This document shows, piece by piece, positions 53,162 through 62,657 of a stretch of DNA of 64,000 nt. The notes beneath the pieces are model-generated. The model had not been told where the DNA came from, searched no databases, and saw nothing but the letters and a program-made list of their open reading frames with translations. This DNA comes from Pseudodesulfovibrio thermohalotolerans (GTDB lineage Bacteria; Desulfobacterota; Desulfovibrionia; Desulfovibrionales; Desulfovibrionaceae): positions 3,308,501-3,372,500 of the forward strand of contig NZ_CP120635.1 in assembly GCF_021353295.2 (NCBI RefSeq). Reading direction: 5' to 3'. Position 1 is the first letter of the stretch. Each line of letters starts with the position of its first letter. A program made the position numbers and the translations under genes.

Positions 53162-54745
53162 ATGTCACCACTAGAAAACTTCAGAGAAAAGGAATTCCTG
53201 GATCAGATCACGATCCTGAATGAGATTTCCGGAAGCAAGGATCCCGAGGCCCTGCCCGGCCTGGCTGCTCTGCTCAAGGAGCCGGTGGGCGACACCTCCA
53301 TCGACTACATGGTGGTCAACGCCCTGAACGCGGTGCTGTCGGGCAACGAGGCCAAGGTCGTCGAAGGTCTTGGCGATCCGCATGAGGGATACAGCATACT
53401 GTGCATTCGCGTGGCCGGAGAATACTGCCTGAAAGGGACGACCGGGCCGCTCATCAACCTGGCCCTGGCCGAAGAGGACCTGGACCGCCTCATGGAGATT
53501 CTGACCTCTCTGGCCCGCATCGGCGACAAGTCCGCCATCCCCGTCTTCAGGCGGTTCCTGACCCACGAAGACCCTTTCATCCAATCCTCCTGCATCGAGG
53601 CGCTCGGCAAACTCGGCGATCCCGAATCCATTGAGGAGTTCAAGAGGCTCCTCACCGAGAGCGAAGCGGACGACCGCTTCGAGGTCTGCGACATCACCAC
53701 CTGGAAGGCCGTGGACGCCCTGGCCCGCAACGAAAGCGAAAACACCATCTCCTTCCTTGTCCGGACCCTGCATCACAAGAACCCCACGGTGCGCCGCATC
53801 ATCACCGACGCGCTCATCAACGTGGGCCCCTTCGCCATCCCCATGCTCCTCGATGCCTTCGAGACCGAGAACACGGATTCCAAGATACTGGCCGCCAACG
53901 TCATCGGCTTCCTGCGCGACCGCGCGGGCGCGGACGGGCTGGTGGCCGCCTTCGACAAGGGGCAGGCCGACGATCCCAACGTCCGTTACGCCGTGTACGA
54001 GGCCCTGGGCCGCATCGGCTCCATGAAGGGCATCATCTGCCTGGTGGATGGGCTGTCCGAAACCGACGAACTGATCCTCATGGCCGTGATCGGCGGACTG
54101 GAAAAACACGTCAATCCGGGCATGATCGCCGCCCTGACCGAACGCATCGCCAAAAGGGACGACCAGGCGTCCAGACTGGCCAAGGCGGTTATAGCCTCCA
54201 GAGCCACGACCATTTTCGAACACCTGCACGGGAACCGGGAAGTGGGAGTTCTCCTTGTGGACGCCCTGGCCGAATCGCGCGACCCCGAAATTGTCGAGGA
54301 GTTCCGGAAAGTACTGACCGGGATGGGCGGACCGCATGCCGAACAGGACCTGAACCGCCTGCCCGTCCTGGACAAAGGAACAAGCAAGGCTCTGGCCGCC
54401 GACGACTCGCGCTTCATGTGCGCCATGCACCGAGCCATCCTCACGGACCTCGGATTCGAGCCGTCCTTGGCCGTCAACGGCGAAGAGGCCTACGAATACA
54501 TCGAACAGGGCGAGAGGTTCGAGGTCATCATCACGGACATGAACATGCCCGTCATGGACGGCATGGAGTTGGTGGGGAAAATCCGTTCAACGCCGGGCAT
54601 GGAAAACGTGCCCATCATCATGGTCACCACCGAATCCGAAGCCTCCCAGCAGGGGTTGGCCTCCAAGACCGGCGTGACCGCCTTCATCTCCAAGCCCTTC
54701 AAGGCGGAAGAACTCAAGGCGAAGATTCTCGAAGTAACCCGTTAG
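53162..54745 (+). CDS. HEAT-repeat protein with C-terminal CheY receiver
   Basis: A 527-residue protein. Residues about 15-395 are helical HEAT-like repeats, with units such as LIDxx-like ALGKLGDPESIEEFKRLL and EALGRIGSMKGIICLVDGL about 31-37 residues apart. The receiver (about 405-527) has D459 as phosphoacceptor (IITDMNMPVMDG), TTES and K511 (SKPF). Acidic residues are in AADDSRFM. It lies behind cheX, so CheX may dephosphorylate it. The HEAT region should bind a partner. No kinase is adjacent. Confidence 0.88.
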   Translation: MSPLENFREKEFLDQITILNEISGSKDPEALPGLAALLKEPVGDTSIDYMVVNALNAVLSGNEAKVVEGLGDPHEGYSILCIRVAGEYCLKGTTGPLINLALAEEDLDRLMEILTSLARIGDKSAIPVFRRFLTHEDPFIQSSCIEALGKLGDPESIEEFKRLLTESEADDRFEVCDITTWKAVDALARNESENTISFLVRTLHHKNPTVRRIITDALINVGPFAIPMLLDAFETENTDSKILAANVIGFLRDRAGADGLVAAFDKGQADDPNVRYAVYEALGRIGSMKGIICLVDGLSETDELILMAVIGGLEKHVNPGMIAALTERIAKRDDQASRLAKAVIASRATTIFEHLHGNREVGVLLVDALAESRDPEIVEEFRKVLTGMGGPHAEQDLNRLPVLDKGTSKALAADDSRFMCAMHRAILTDLGFEPSLAVNGEEAYEYIEQGERFEVIITDMNMPVMDGMELVGKIRSTPGMENVPIIMVTTESEASQQGLASKTGVTAFISKPFKAEELKAKILEVTR

Positions 54746-54752
54746 AACGCGA

Positions 54753-54779
54753 AGGGGCCTCTCAGGAGGCCCTTTTTTT
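54753..54779 (+). terminator. Terminator overlapping the end of the opposing gene
   Basis: GGGGCCTC/GAGGCCC stem with TTTTTTT. The same bases encode the last codons of the hydrolase on the minus strand. Confidence 0.85.
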
Positions 54780-55613
54780 CAGCCGAGCCTTGTCCCGGGC
54801 CAGACGCAGGAACTCGATGACCGAGGCGGCGACCCCACGGGAGTAGAGCATCCAGACGTGCCCCATGGGCGCGCAAACGCGTTCGTCCCAGTCCGGCCTG
54901 CCCGTGCGCAGCAGATCCAACGGAATCACATAGTCGTCGGCCAGGGTGTAGAGGGCCAGCTTGGGGCAACCGGGGTCCGGGGCGTCGGCCACGGCCTCGG
55001 ATATGGCCCGTCCGGGTATGAGCCCGCGGGCCATGCGGTTTCCGCCCAGCCAGGCCAGCTCGCTGCCGCCATGAGGAGAGCCCAGGGCGACCAGCGCGGT
55101 CACCCTGTCGCGAAATCGGGGATCGCCCGCCGCGCAACGGCAAAGCAGCCCCCCCAGGCTGTGGCCTATGAGCATGACCCGAGACTCAGGGTCATCCCCC
55201 AAAATGCGGCCGAGCTTTGCCTTGAGCCCGGCCAATGCGTAACCGAAATCCTTGGTAAAGCTGTTGTAGCCGTAGGTATGGACATTCTCGAATCCGGCCC
55301 GGCGGAGCCTGTGGGCGAAAACCAGCCAGGCCGTGCGATTGTGGTACAACCCGTGGACCAGCACCACGGGAATCCCGTTCCCCGAGGGACGCCGCTCAGG
55401 CAGGGCCAGCAAAAGGGTGCTCGGCAGGGCCACCACATCGGCGGCCATGGCCGTGACCACGCCGCGCGCGACGGCAGGACCGAGTCCGCCGGCCTCCTTT
55501 CGAATGAACCCCAGCCGACCGGCCAGGGCGTTGGACAGCAGAAAAATCCCGTAGCGCAGCAGGGTGAACAGGGCCAGGCCCAGGAGAACGTAGAGGAAGA
55601 CCTTGACGGGCAT
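54762..55613 (-). CDS. Lipase/esterase-like alpha/beta hydrolase
   Basis: A 283-residue protein with an N-terminal membrane segment (about 5-28). The nucleophile is S152 in MLIGHSLGGLLCR, the oxyanion region VVLVHGLYHNRTAW. His late in the chain (MGHVW) may complete the triad. It resembles triacylglycerol lipase/PGAP1-type serine hydrolases. The stop codon lies inside the terminator hairpin of the convergent gene. Confidence 0.82.
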   Translation of the reverse strand: MPVKVFLYVLLGLALFTLLRYGIFLLSNALAGRLGFIRKEAGGLGPAVARGVVTAMAADVVALPSTLLLALPERRPSGNGIPVVLVHGLYHNRTAWLVFAHRLRRAGFENVHTYGYNSFTKDFGYALAGLKAKLGRILGDDPESRVMLIGHSLGGLLCRCAAGDPRFRDRVTALVALGSPHGGSELAWLGGNRMARGLIPGRAISEAVADAPDPGCPKLALYTLADDYVIPLDLLRTGRPDWDERVCAPMGHVWMLYSRGVAASVIEFLRLARDKARLKKRAS

Positions 55614-55726
55614 TCCGCACCATGACGTCAGGCCACGCAGGTGTCAACCCGCCGGGAGGCCGCCGCCCCCTTGCCTTGGTTCACGCTGCGGTGTACCAAG
55701 GCCGGACATTCAAAGGAGCATATTTC

Positions 55727-56755
55727 GTGACCACCACACTCTGCCTCGACATCGGCAGCGGCACCCAGGACGTGCTGCTCCACTCCCCGGACAGGGAGAT
55801 TGAAAACTGTCCCAAGTTCGTCATCCCCTCCCCCGCACTCCAGATCGGCCGCCGCCTCGAAGCGTTGCGGCTGAAAGAAAAGCCCGTCTGGCTGCACGGC
55901 AGCAACATGGGCGGCGGCGTGACCCGCTTCATCAACGCCCACCTCAAGGCCGGGCTCGAAGTGGCCGCGACCGAGAACGCCGCCTACACCATGGCCGACG
56001 ACCTGTCCCGCGTGACCGGCATGAACATAAAGCTTGCCGATCAGTGTCCGGACGGCTTCACGCCGGTCCGTCTCACCGACTTCGACGAGGCGTGGTGGCG
56101 CCGTTTCCTGGACGCCGCAGAGCTTCCCTGGCCCGACCGCATCGCGGCCTGCGCCCAGGACCACGGCTTCCATCCGGGAGAGTCCAACCGCATGGGCCGG
56201 TTCAAGCTGTGGCGCTCCCTGCTTCACGACGGCGAAGGCCGACCCGAGGCCCTGGTCTACCAAACCCCGCCCGCCATGCTCACCCGCCTTGCGGACCTTC
56301 AGCGCGACATCGGCAGCGGTCCCGTGGCCGACACCGGCGCGGCCGCCGTGCTCGGCGCGCTGTACGAGGACCGGATCGAACGTTTGAGCTTCGAACGCGG
56401 CATCACCCTGGTCAATATCGGCAACTCCCACCTCATCGCCTTCCTGCTCTTCGACGGCCGAATTCATGGCGTGTACGAGCAACACACCGGATGCGTGGAC
56501 GGGGCCAAGCTCTGGGCCGACCTGGAGCGGTTCCGCTGCGGCTGCCTCTCCTTCGAACAGGTCTTCGACGAAAACGGCCACGGCTGCCTCTGCATGGACC
56601 TGCCGACCGAGGCCGGAGGCTTTGCGCCCACCTTCGTGCTCGGCCCGCGTCGGGCCATGCTGGAGGGATACGATGTGGACTTCCCCTCCCCGGGCGGGGA
56701 CATGATGCTTGCGGGCTGCTTCGGCCTGCTGAAAGGGCTGGCAATGCAGGGCTAA
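55727..56755 (+). CDS. DUF1786 protein (ASKHA-like)
   Basis: A 342-residue protein. The GTG start at 55727 has AAGGAG eight bases upstream; an upstream ATG in the same frame has no ribosome site. CLDIGSGTQDVLL near the N-terminus resembles the phosphate loop of sugar-kinase/actin-fold proteins, and GITLVNIGNSHLIAFLLFDGRIHGVYEQHTG is the second lobe. DUF1786 members are sometimes labelled as pyruvate formate-lyase activating-like, which is not supported here by a radical-SAM motif. Function is unknown. Confidence 0.75.
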   Translation: MTTTLCLDIGSGTQDVLLHSPDREIENCPKFVIPSPALQIGRRLEALRLKEKPVWLHGSNMGGGVTRFINAHLKAGLEVAATENAAYTMADDLSRVTGMNIKLADQCPDGFTPVRLTDFDEAWWRRFLDAAELPWPDRIAACAQDHGFHPGESNRMGRFKLWRSLLHDGEGRPEALVYQTPPAMLTRLADLQRDIGSGPVADTGAAAVLGALYEDRIERLSFERGITLVNIGNSHLIAFLLFDGRIHGVYEQHTGCVDGAKLWADLERFRCGCLSFEQVFDENGHGCLCMDLPTEAGGFAPTFVLGPRRAMLEGYDVDFPSPGGDMMLAGCFGLLKGLAMQG

Positions 56756-56921
56756 GACCGGCCTTTCGGGCGGCGGCGCAAACTCGTCGCCGCCCTCCGC
56801 ACAGCCCCACACGCAGGCTGAACGGAAGACACCGCCAAAAAACGCGCTCCCCCCTAGGCAGGCCGCCCGCCCCATGGTAGGATGCGGCAACACCTTTCCC
56901 CTTCGAACGGAGGAGCTGATA

Positions 56922-57626
56922 ATGCCTGCCATACAACGTATTCCCCTGCTTTGCGCCCTGCTGCTTATTCCGGCCTGCCTTTGGGCCGCCGAAGCCGCCC
57001 ACGCCGGATGGGGCGACGCGCTCAAGGGCGCGGGCGATGCCGGAAGCAAGACCATGGGATTGCCCTCGGTCCCCACCGGAATCGATGACGCCTTCCGCGA
57101 GCTGCTCTCCATGGGCACCGACTCGGCAGTCGAATCGCTGTCCCAGGACGGCGGATTCTCCAAGCAGGCCGCCACGGCCCTGGCCATTCCGGATGATTAC
57201 CGAAAGCTTGCCGAAACCGTGGCTCCCGATTTGCTCACCTACTTGAACTCGGCCGCCGAATCGGCCGTCCCGGCCATCGGAGAGCTGTTTCAGGCAACTA
57301 TCGACACCATGGAATTCGCCAACCCGACGAGCCTTCTTTCGGGCAAAAATGACGCCGTTACCGCCTATTTTGAAGAAAGCGCGCGGCCTGAACTGACGGA
57401 AAACGCGGCCCCTCTGATCCAGTCCGCCCTGGAGCAGACCGGGGCGGGGTCGGCCATGAGCGCCGCGCAACGCCTCTCCTCCATGACCGGCGGAGCCTTC
57501 GACCCGGTGACCTATCTGACCGACAAGACCCTGGACTCCATGTTCCTGTACCTTGGCCAGACCGAAAAGGGCGTGCGCTCCGGCGACATCGAAACGACCA
57601 GCAAACTTCTCCAACAGTTTTTCTAG
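56922..57626 (+). CDS. DUF4197 exported protein
   Basis: A 234-residue protein with a Sec signal peptide (cleavage near AHA, residue 28). GWGDALKGAGDAGSKTMGLPSVPTGIDDAFRELLSMGTDSAVESLSQDGGFSKQ is the DUF4197 core in outline. GGAGGAG precedes the ATG at 56922. asmA follows 9 bp after the stop, so both act on the same unit. Function unknown. Confidence 0.82.
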   Translation: MPAIQRIPLLCALLLIPACLWAAEAAHAGWGDALKGAGDAGSKTMGLPSVPTGIDDAFRELLSMGTDSAVESLSQDGGFSKQAATALAIPDDYRKLAETVAPDLLTYLNSAAESAVPAIGELFQATIDTMEFANPTSLLSGKNDAVTAYFEESARPELTENAAPLIQSALEQTGAGSAMSAAQRLSSMTGGAFDPVTYLTDKTLDSMFLYLGQTEKGVRSGDIETTSKLLQQFF

Positions 57627-57635
57627 GAGCTTCCA

Positions 57636-59684
57636 ATGAATAAATTCCTCAAGATCGTACTCATCATCATCGCCGCGCTGGCGGCCCTGTTCATCGCCCT
57701 ATGCATCTACGTGGTACTCGCGGTGGACACCACCAAACTCAAGGACGAGATTGCGAAAACCGTCAAGGAGCGGACCGGCCGCGAACTGACGTTTGAAGGC
57801 GATATCGGCTTCAACTTCTTCCCCTGGCTCGGGCTTGAAATAGGCCCCACCGCGCTCGGCAACGCTCCCGGCTTCGCGCCGGACGAAATGGTGCGCATCA
57901 ACCGCGCCGAGGCATCCATCCGCCTCCTGCCGCTGCTCTCCGGCAACGTGGCCGTCGGCAACGTGGTCCTGGACGGCCTGACCCTCAACCTGGCCAAGAA
58001 CAAGCAAGGCGTGACCAACTGGGACGACCTGGCCGGGGCTGGCGCGGACGCGGAAAAGCCCGCCGAGAAAGCCACCCCAAAGGAGGAGACGGCCAAGTCC
58101 GAGTCCTCCGCAAGCCTGTCCGTGGAAGGCGTTGAAATCACTAACGCCAATATCATCTATGACGACATGCAGGCGGGCAAGAAAACCGCCATCAACGACC
58201 TGGATCTCTTCGTGGGGCAGATCGGCGACAAGACCCGTTTTCCCTTTGAACTCAAGTTCCGCCTCAAACTCGACAGCCCCAAAATCGACACCCGGCCGGT
58301 GCTGACCGGCTTTGCCAAATTCGATCAGGAAGCGGGCTCCTTCGAGGTGGACGACATGGAGCTCTCCCTGCTCAACCTCGAACTGACCGGCCTCTTTTTC
58401 GCCAAGACCAAGGACGACGCCACCTCCTTCTCCTCGGAGATCAAGATGACCACCTCCTCGATCCGCGAACTCCTGGCCGGGCTGGGCATGACCCCGCCCG
58501 ACACGGCCGATCCCGACGTGCTCAAGCCGCTGGCCGCAACCATCAAGGTAAACGGCACCGACACCCAGGCCTCCCTGGAATCCCTGTCCCTCAAATTCGA
58601 CCAGACCCTCGTTACCGGCCAGGGCTCCGTCAAAAACTTCCAGAAGCCCGCCATCGCCTTCAACGTCAACGTCGACGGCATCGATGTGGACCGCTACCTG
58701 CCGCCCAAGTCCGAAGGCAACGATGCCCAGCCCGCAGCCGATTCCGCCTCGTCACCGGAAGCCCCTGCACAGGAACCCGACTTGAGCGCGCTCAAGGACC
58801 TGGACCTCAAGGGCAAACTGACCGTAGGCAAGCTCAAGGTCATGAACCTGACCATCACCGACATCCTGGCGGAGATCACGGCCCAAAACGGCCTGGTCAC
58901 GGCCGACCCGATGAACCTTAACCTTTATGGCGGCTCCTACTCCGCACGAGGCACCCTGGACGCCTCCAAGCCCGTGGCCGCCTGGACCGAATCGGGACGG
59001 CTCAAGAACGTCCAGGCCGGGCCGCTTCTCAAGGACCTGACCGGCAATGATCGGCTCTCCGGCACGACCAACGCCCAATATGACCTTACGGGAGCCGGAT
59101 TAACTCCGGACAACATCAAAAAATCCGTCAGCGGCACGGCGTCCTTCGCCTTCACCGACGGAGCCATCAGCGGCATCAACGTCGCCAAGATGCTCCGCGA
59201 CGGCTGGGAACGGCTCAAGGGCCGCCCCGTGTCCGGCGATGAACCGGCCAAGACGGATTTCGCCGAGCTCCTCGGTTCCGCCACCCTGACCAACGGGCAC
59301 ATCGTCAACAAGGATCTGCTCATGAAGTCCCCGCTCCTGCGCGTCACCGGCCAGGGATGGGCCGACCTGCCCAAGAACTCCACGGACTACACCGCCACCG
59401 TCACCGTGGTCGGGACCCTGGAAGGCCAGGACGGGAAATCCATCGAGGACCTCAAGGGGCTGCCGCTGCCCATCAACGTCAAGGGCAGTCTGAACAATCC
59501 GTCCATCTCCCTGGACCTCAAGGCTATGGGCGAAGCCCTGTTCCAGGGCACCTTCAAGGAAGGAGCCAAGGGCATCGAAAAGACGATCAAGGAAAACATC
59601 CTCGGCGGCTCCAAGCCCTCGGGCGAAACCGACGCCAAGCCCGCCGACAAGCCCGGCGGCTTCATCAAGGGCCTGTTTCAATAG
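57636..59684 (+). CDS. AsmA-family envelope protein
   Basis: A 682-residue protein. One N-terminal membrane helix (about 5-30) is followed by VDTTKLKDEIAKTVKERTGRELTFEGDIGFNFFPWLGLEIGP, the AsmA N-terminal signature. The C-terminal AsmA-like domain holds LTGNDRLSGTTNAQYDLTGAG. Such proteins bridge the inner membrane and periplasm and are linked to outer-membrane lipid handling. AGGAG precedes the ATG. An 80-residue low-complexity Ala/Glu/Pro run occurs near 135-160. Confidence 0.9.
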   Translation: MNKFLKIVLIIIAALAALFIALCIYVVLAVDTTKLKDEIAKTVKERTGRELTFEGDIGFNFFPWLGLEIGPTALGNAPGFAPDEMVRINRAEASIRLLPLLSGNVAVGNVVLDGLTLNLAKNKQGVTNWDDLAGAGADAEKPAEKATPKEETAKSESSASLSVEGVEITNANIIYDDMQAGKKTAINDLDLFVGQIGDKTRFPFELKFRLKLDSPKIDTRPVLTGFAKFDQEAGSFEVDDMELSLLNLELTGLFFAKTKDDATSFSSEIKMTTSSIRELLAGLGMTPPDTADPDVLKPLAATIKVNGTDTQASLESLSLKFDQTLVTGQGSVKNFQKPAIAFNVNVDGIDVDRYLPPKSEGNDAQPAADSASSPEAPAQEPDLSALKDLDLKGKLTVGKLKVMNLTITDILAEITAQNGLVTADPMNLNLYGGSYSARGTLDASKPVAAWTESGRLKNVQAGPLLKDLTGNDRLSGTTNAQYDLTGAGLTPDNIKKSVSGTASFAFTDGAISGINVAKMLRDGWERLKGRPVSGDEPAKTDFAELLGSATLTNGHIVNKDLLMKSPLLRVTGQGWADLPKNSTDYTATVTVVGTLEGQDGKSIEDLKGLPLPINVKGSLNNPSISLDLKAMGEALFQGTFKEGAKGIEKTIKENILGGSKPSGETDAKPADKPGGFIKGLFQ

Positions 59685-59771
59685 CGTCTACAGCGGCCGG
59701 GGGAAAGCGTGTGCACTTTCCCCCGCCGCATACTTCCGCTTTTGCCGCCGTTTCGCGGAGGCGAAAATGGA

Positions 59772-59799
59772 AAGCCCCGGTTCATGGGAACCGGGGCTT
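59772..59799 (-). terminator. Hairpin terminator after the DDAH-like gene
   Basis: AAGCCCCGGTTC/GAACCGGGGCTT, a 12-bp stem with ATGG loop. It lies 38 bp past the stop on the minus strand and could also serve asmA. Confidence 0.75.
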
Positions 59800-59837
59800 C
59801 TCGTTGCAGGCGTGAGCGCGTTTTGCAAAGGCGTCGT

Positions 59838-60596
59838 CTAGAACCTCAACGACAGGCAGGTCAGCCCTCCATCAAGCTTGCGGAACTCGGAGACATCGAT
59901 AACCACGGTGTCGACGCCCGTGGCGCGCACTTTGGCCAGCGTTTTGGGAAAGCCCTCGGGCACGATGACGGTGCCGTTAATGTACAGGCAATTCCGCGCA
60001 TAGGCCTCGTCGTCCTCCACGATCACCCGCTGAAAACGGGAGAGTTCGGGCAGGGAATCACAACAGGGCGAAACCAGAATGGTATTGTTGCCGATGAAGT
60101 TGACGTCGGTCTTGAAATGCAGGGAAGGACAACAGGCTATGATTATGGTTTCGTAGCCATACGGGGCCACCGTATCGGCCAGGGCTTGCGCGCCCGCCCG
60201 ATTGGTGCGCTCGGACAATCCCACGTAAAAGATCTTGCCAACCTGAAGCACGTCGCCGCCTTCGATCAGTGCGGGCGGGGTGATTCTGACCACCGGCTTA
60301 TGCTTGGCCAATTCGGGCTCGATGGTCAATTGCTCGCCCTGCCGCGACGGCGCGCCAAGCGGAGTAAGCACGGCCACATGCTCGCAGACCACGGCGGTGT
60401 CCTCCACAAAACAGGCGTCCGGAAACCCCGGAGCGGCGTCGAGCACGGTCACGTCCAGGCCGAGATCGGCCAAGGTGCGGCAGTAGACGGCGTGCTGCCG
60501 GAGGGCCAGCTCGAAATCGGGCTTCCCCAGATTGGCGGTGGTGATGCCACCGACCATTTCAGGGCCGGGACGACGGGTTATTGCTCGGGTAAACAT
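59838..60596 (-). CDS. Dimethylarginine dimethylaminohydrolase-like amidinotransferase-fold enzyme
   Basis: A 252-residue enzyme of the guanidine-modifying superfamily. FPDACFVEDTAVV has the acidic residues, H160 in CPSLHFKTDVN is the general base, and C247 in GGLTCLSLRF is the nucleophile. AGGAG precedes the ATG at 60596. The usual products are citrulline and a methylamine. The physiological substrate is not known. Confidence 0.87.
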   Translation of the reverse strand: MFTRAITRRPGPEMVGGITTANLGKPDFELALRQHAVYCRTLADLGLDVTVLDAAPGFPDACFVEDTAVVCEHVAVLTPLGAPSRQGEQLTIEPELAKHKPVVRITPPALIEGGDVLQVGKIFYVGLSERTNRAGAQALADTVAPYGYETIIIACCPSLHFKTDVNFIGNNTILVSPCCDSLPELSRFQRVIVEDDEAYARNCLYINGTVIVPEGFPKTLAKVRATGVDTVVIDVSEFRKLDGGLTCLSLRF

Positions 60597-60766
60597 AGCG
60601 GGTCTCCTTTTTGAGGCCAGGCGCAATCAGAGGCCGTTCGGAACTGTTCCAAAAACGCTGAATACAAGTCCTTCCAGTGGGTAAACCGAAACGCGAATTG
60701 CTTCAAATTAAAATAGAGGACTTTGCCGCCAACGTCTCGACTTCGCCGGGGGATCGGCCATGCATA

Positions 60767-60804
60767 CAAAAAAAGCTTGCCGCAGAGTATCCCGCGGCAA
60801 GCTT
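60767..60804 (-). terminator. Rho-independent terminator after the PEP-CTERM gene
   Basis: AAGCTTGCCGC/GCGGCAAGCTT with an A-run at 60767-60774 giving the U-run on the minus strand. Confidence 0.9.
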
Positions 60805-60834
60805 TGTTGATGCTTTCGTGTTCTCGCTGTCTAC

Positions 60835-61530
60835 CTAGTTCATGAGCTTCTTTCTACCCAATCCGATCACGCCAAGCAGGCTGAGACCAAGAAGAATAAA
60901 GGTGGAGGGTTCGGGAGTGGGGGTCGGCCCCTGCGAGTAGTTGAGCTCATAAGCGAGATCGTAATAATTGTAATACGGAGCCCAATTATCGGAGAACAGG
61001 GAGTCAAAGTCATCACCGTTATTCATATAAAATAAACCGCCCGGTAATTGATTGAAACTGTCATCGACAATGCCCAAGACCGCTTGGGCGGAAAGGCCGT
61101 CGAACAGTTCGGACGTGCTCAGGAAAAGAACGTAATTACCGGCGTCCAAATTCAAGCCATTGATGTCAATGGTGAACAGGTCGAATTCAGAAGTGCTGAC
61201 ATTATCAGTGGAATAGGCATCGCTCGACCAAAAGATATTGTCGATATTGCTGCCGTTCCAATCGGCGATATACGCCTTGAAATCGACAACGTCCGCAGTG
61301 ATATTGTAGTTCTGGACATAGAAGGAAAAGGAGTCCAGGGAACTTTCTTCGCCAAGGGTGAAGGTCTGGCCATAGGTGGCCGTGTTCGATTCGCCCAAGC
61401 CGCCAATTGCCCTATTCGCCCAATTGTCGAGGTTGCCCATGGTCAAAGCCTGAGCAGGTTGGGAGACACAAAAGATGCTCACCGCCAACAGAAATGCCAA
61501 AGTCGTGAGTTTCATCCGGAGGGCCGTCAT
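60835..61530 (-). CDS. PEP-CTERM exported surface protein
   Basis: A 231-residue protein with signal peptide (cleavage near AQA) and a C-terminal TPTPEPSTFILLGLSLLGVIGLGRKK, which is the PEP-CTERM sorting tripartite signal (PEP, hydrophobic helix, Arg/Lys). The body is acidic and rich in Asn, Tyr and Ser. The start at 61530 is chosen because AGAGG lies nine bases upstream and an ATG three codons earlier overlaps that site. An exosortase is required but is not in the window. Confidence 0.88.
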   Translation of the reverse strand: MTALRMKLTTLAFLLAVSIFCVSQPAQALTMGNLDNWANRAIGGLGESNTATYGQTFTLGEESSLDSFSFYVQNYNITADVVDFKAYIADWNGSNIDNIFWSSDAYSTDNVSTSEFDLFTIDINGLNLDAGNYVLFLSTSELFDGLSAQAVLGIVDDSFNQLPGGLFYMNNGDDFDSLFSDNWAPYYNYYDLAYELNYSQGPTPTPEPSTFILLGLSLLGVIGLGRKKLMN

Positions 61531-62447
61531 AAGTCTCATCCTCTTTTAATTTTGATTCGTACCAGCGTGGAACTAGAGTTTATGTGCCCCTTATTTGCAA
61601 AAAATACTCCATTTACTATAACCATCTATAAACATGGCCGATCAAGTACCTACGTCCGGCATATAAAAACCTAATACTGTAAACTTATTTTACAGTGAGT
61701 GATAAGTAATTCGACACTCTCAAAAACACAGACTTTGCGTTTGCAAAACAAAAAGGGAATCAAAATGGATTTTACAACGATTTTTTTTGTTTAAAACAGA
61801 CAGCAATACAAATCTTCCAACAAATCAGCCCTATGTTTTTCGTTGGCTAGCTGCACAAGACTATCAGATTAAAAAAATGAATGGCCTTCATTCCTTTTCC
61901 AATCTGCCCAAAGAACATAAAACACCCCCACCAATTCCACCGAATCTCACCAATCGCAATATCCGAATCCCCGCAAATTCCCACCCACTCGGCGGACTCA
62001 GCGACTCTGCCTCTTCTTGAAGGCTGATCGAAAGACAAAGTTACTTCGGCTTTCACAAAGTCGGTCTACCAATCTTTAGACTTTGTTCACACCCTCCTCT
62101 CTAACAGTCGCTCTTCTCCCTTCGCACTACAATCCCAGTCAGCCGTAGCAATACACACGTACGCCGTAGCCGACTTACGCTTGAGTATGAACCAAGGGAC
62201 AATTGTGAATCATAGGTTGCTCGGCAACTTGATGCACGGCGCACTAGATCGAAAGGAAGCTGTCTTGGGCTCCCTCTATGAGGATAACCGGACTCACGGC
62301 CCAAAGCAGCCTATGCACCCACTGGCGGCCATCAAGGAATGCCACATTGGGTTGGCCGGGGCGAGCGGCTTTGAATGGGCAAAAGAGGGAGAGAGCCATG
62401 AGGGTGCCAGGTGCGCCCGCAGGGTTGTGGAGGCCGGGGGGTGGGCA
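61531..62447. other. Gene-poor region between PEP-CTERM gene and rRNA operon
   Basis: About 0.9 kb with only short, unsupported frames. The left half is AT-rich; the right half near 62200-62440 is GC-rich. No tRNA or other RNA gene was recognised. Confidence 0.6.
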
Positions 62448-62481
62448 ATAAAAAAGCCCCCGGTCAAAAAGACCGGGGGCT
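62448..62481 (-). terminator. rRNA operon terminator
   Basis: AGCCCCCGGTC/GACCGGGGGCT with AAAAA loop; on the minus strand U-run TTTTTTATTGC follows. Confidence 0.93.
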
Positions 62482-62489
62482 GAAATATT

Positions 62490-62604
62490 CCTTGGCGGCG
62501 ACCTACTTTCCCACACGCTACCATGCAGTATCATCGGCGATGGAGGGCTTAACTTCCGGGTTCGGAATGGGACCGGGTGTACCCCCTCCTCCTTGGCCAC
62601 CAAG
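62490..62604 (-). rRNA. rrf: 5S ribosomal RNA
   Basis: About 115 nt. The minus strand carries TCCCATTCCGAACCCGGAAG and AAGCCCTCCATCGCCGATGA, with terminal strands that pair (GGTGGCCA / GGTCGCCGCC region). Ends placed by eye. Confidence 0.93.
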
Positions 62605-62657
62605 AAAATTTGGCGAACTTGGTGTTCAAATATATAGTCAATAGGGGAAGAGAGAAT

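Noticed and set aside
61787..62020. A 77-residue frame in the gap before rrn
   Set aside because: No ribosome site, AT-rich low-complexity content and no partner genes.
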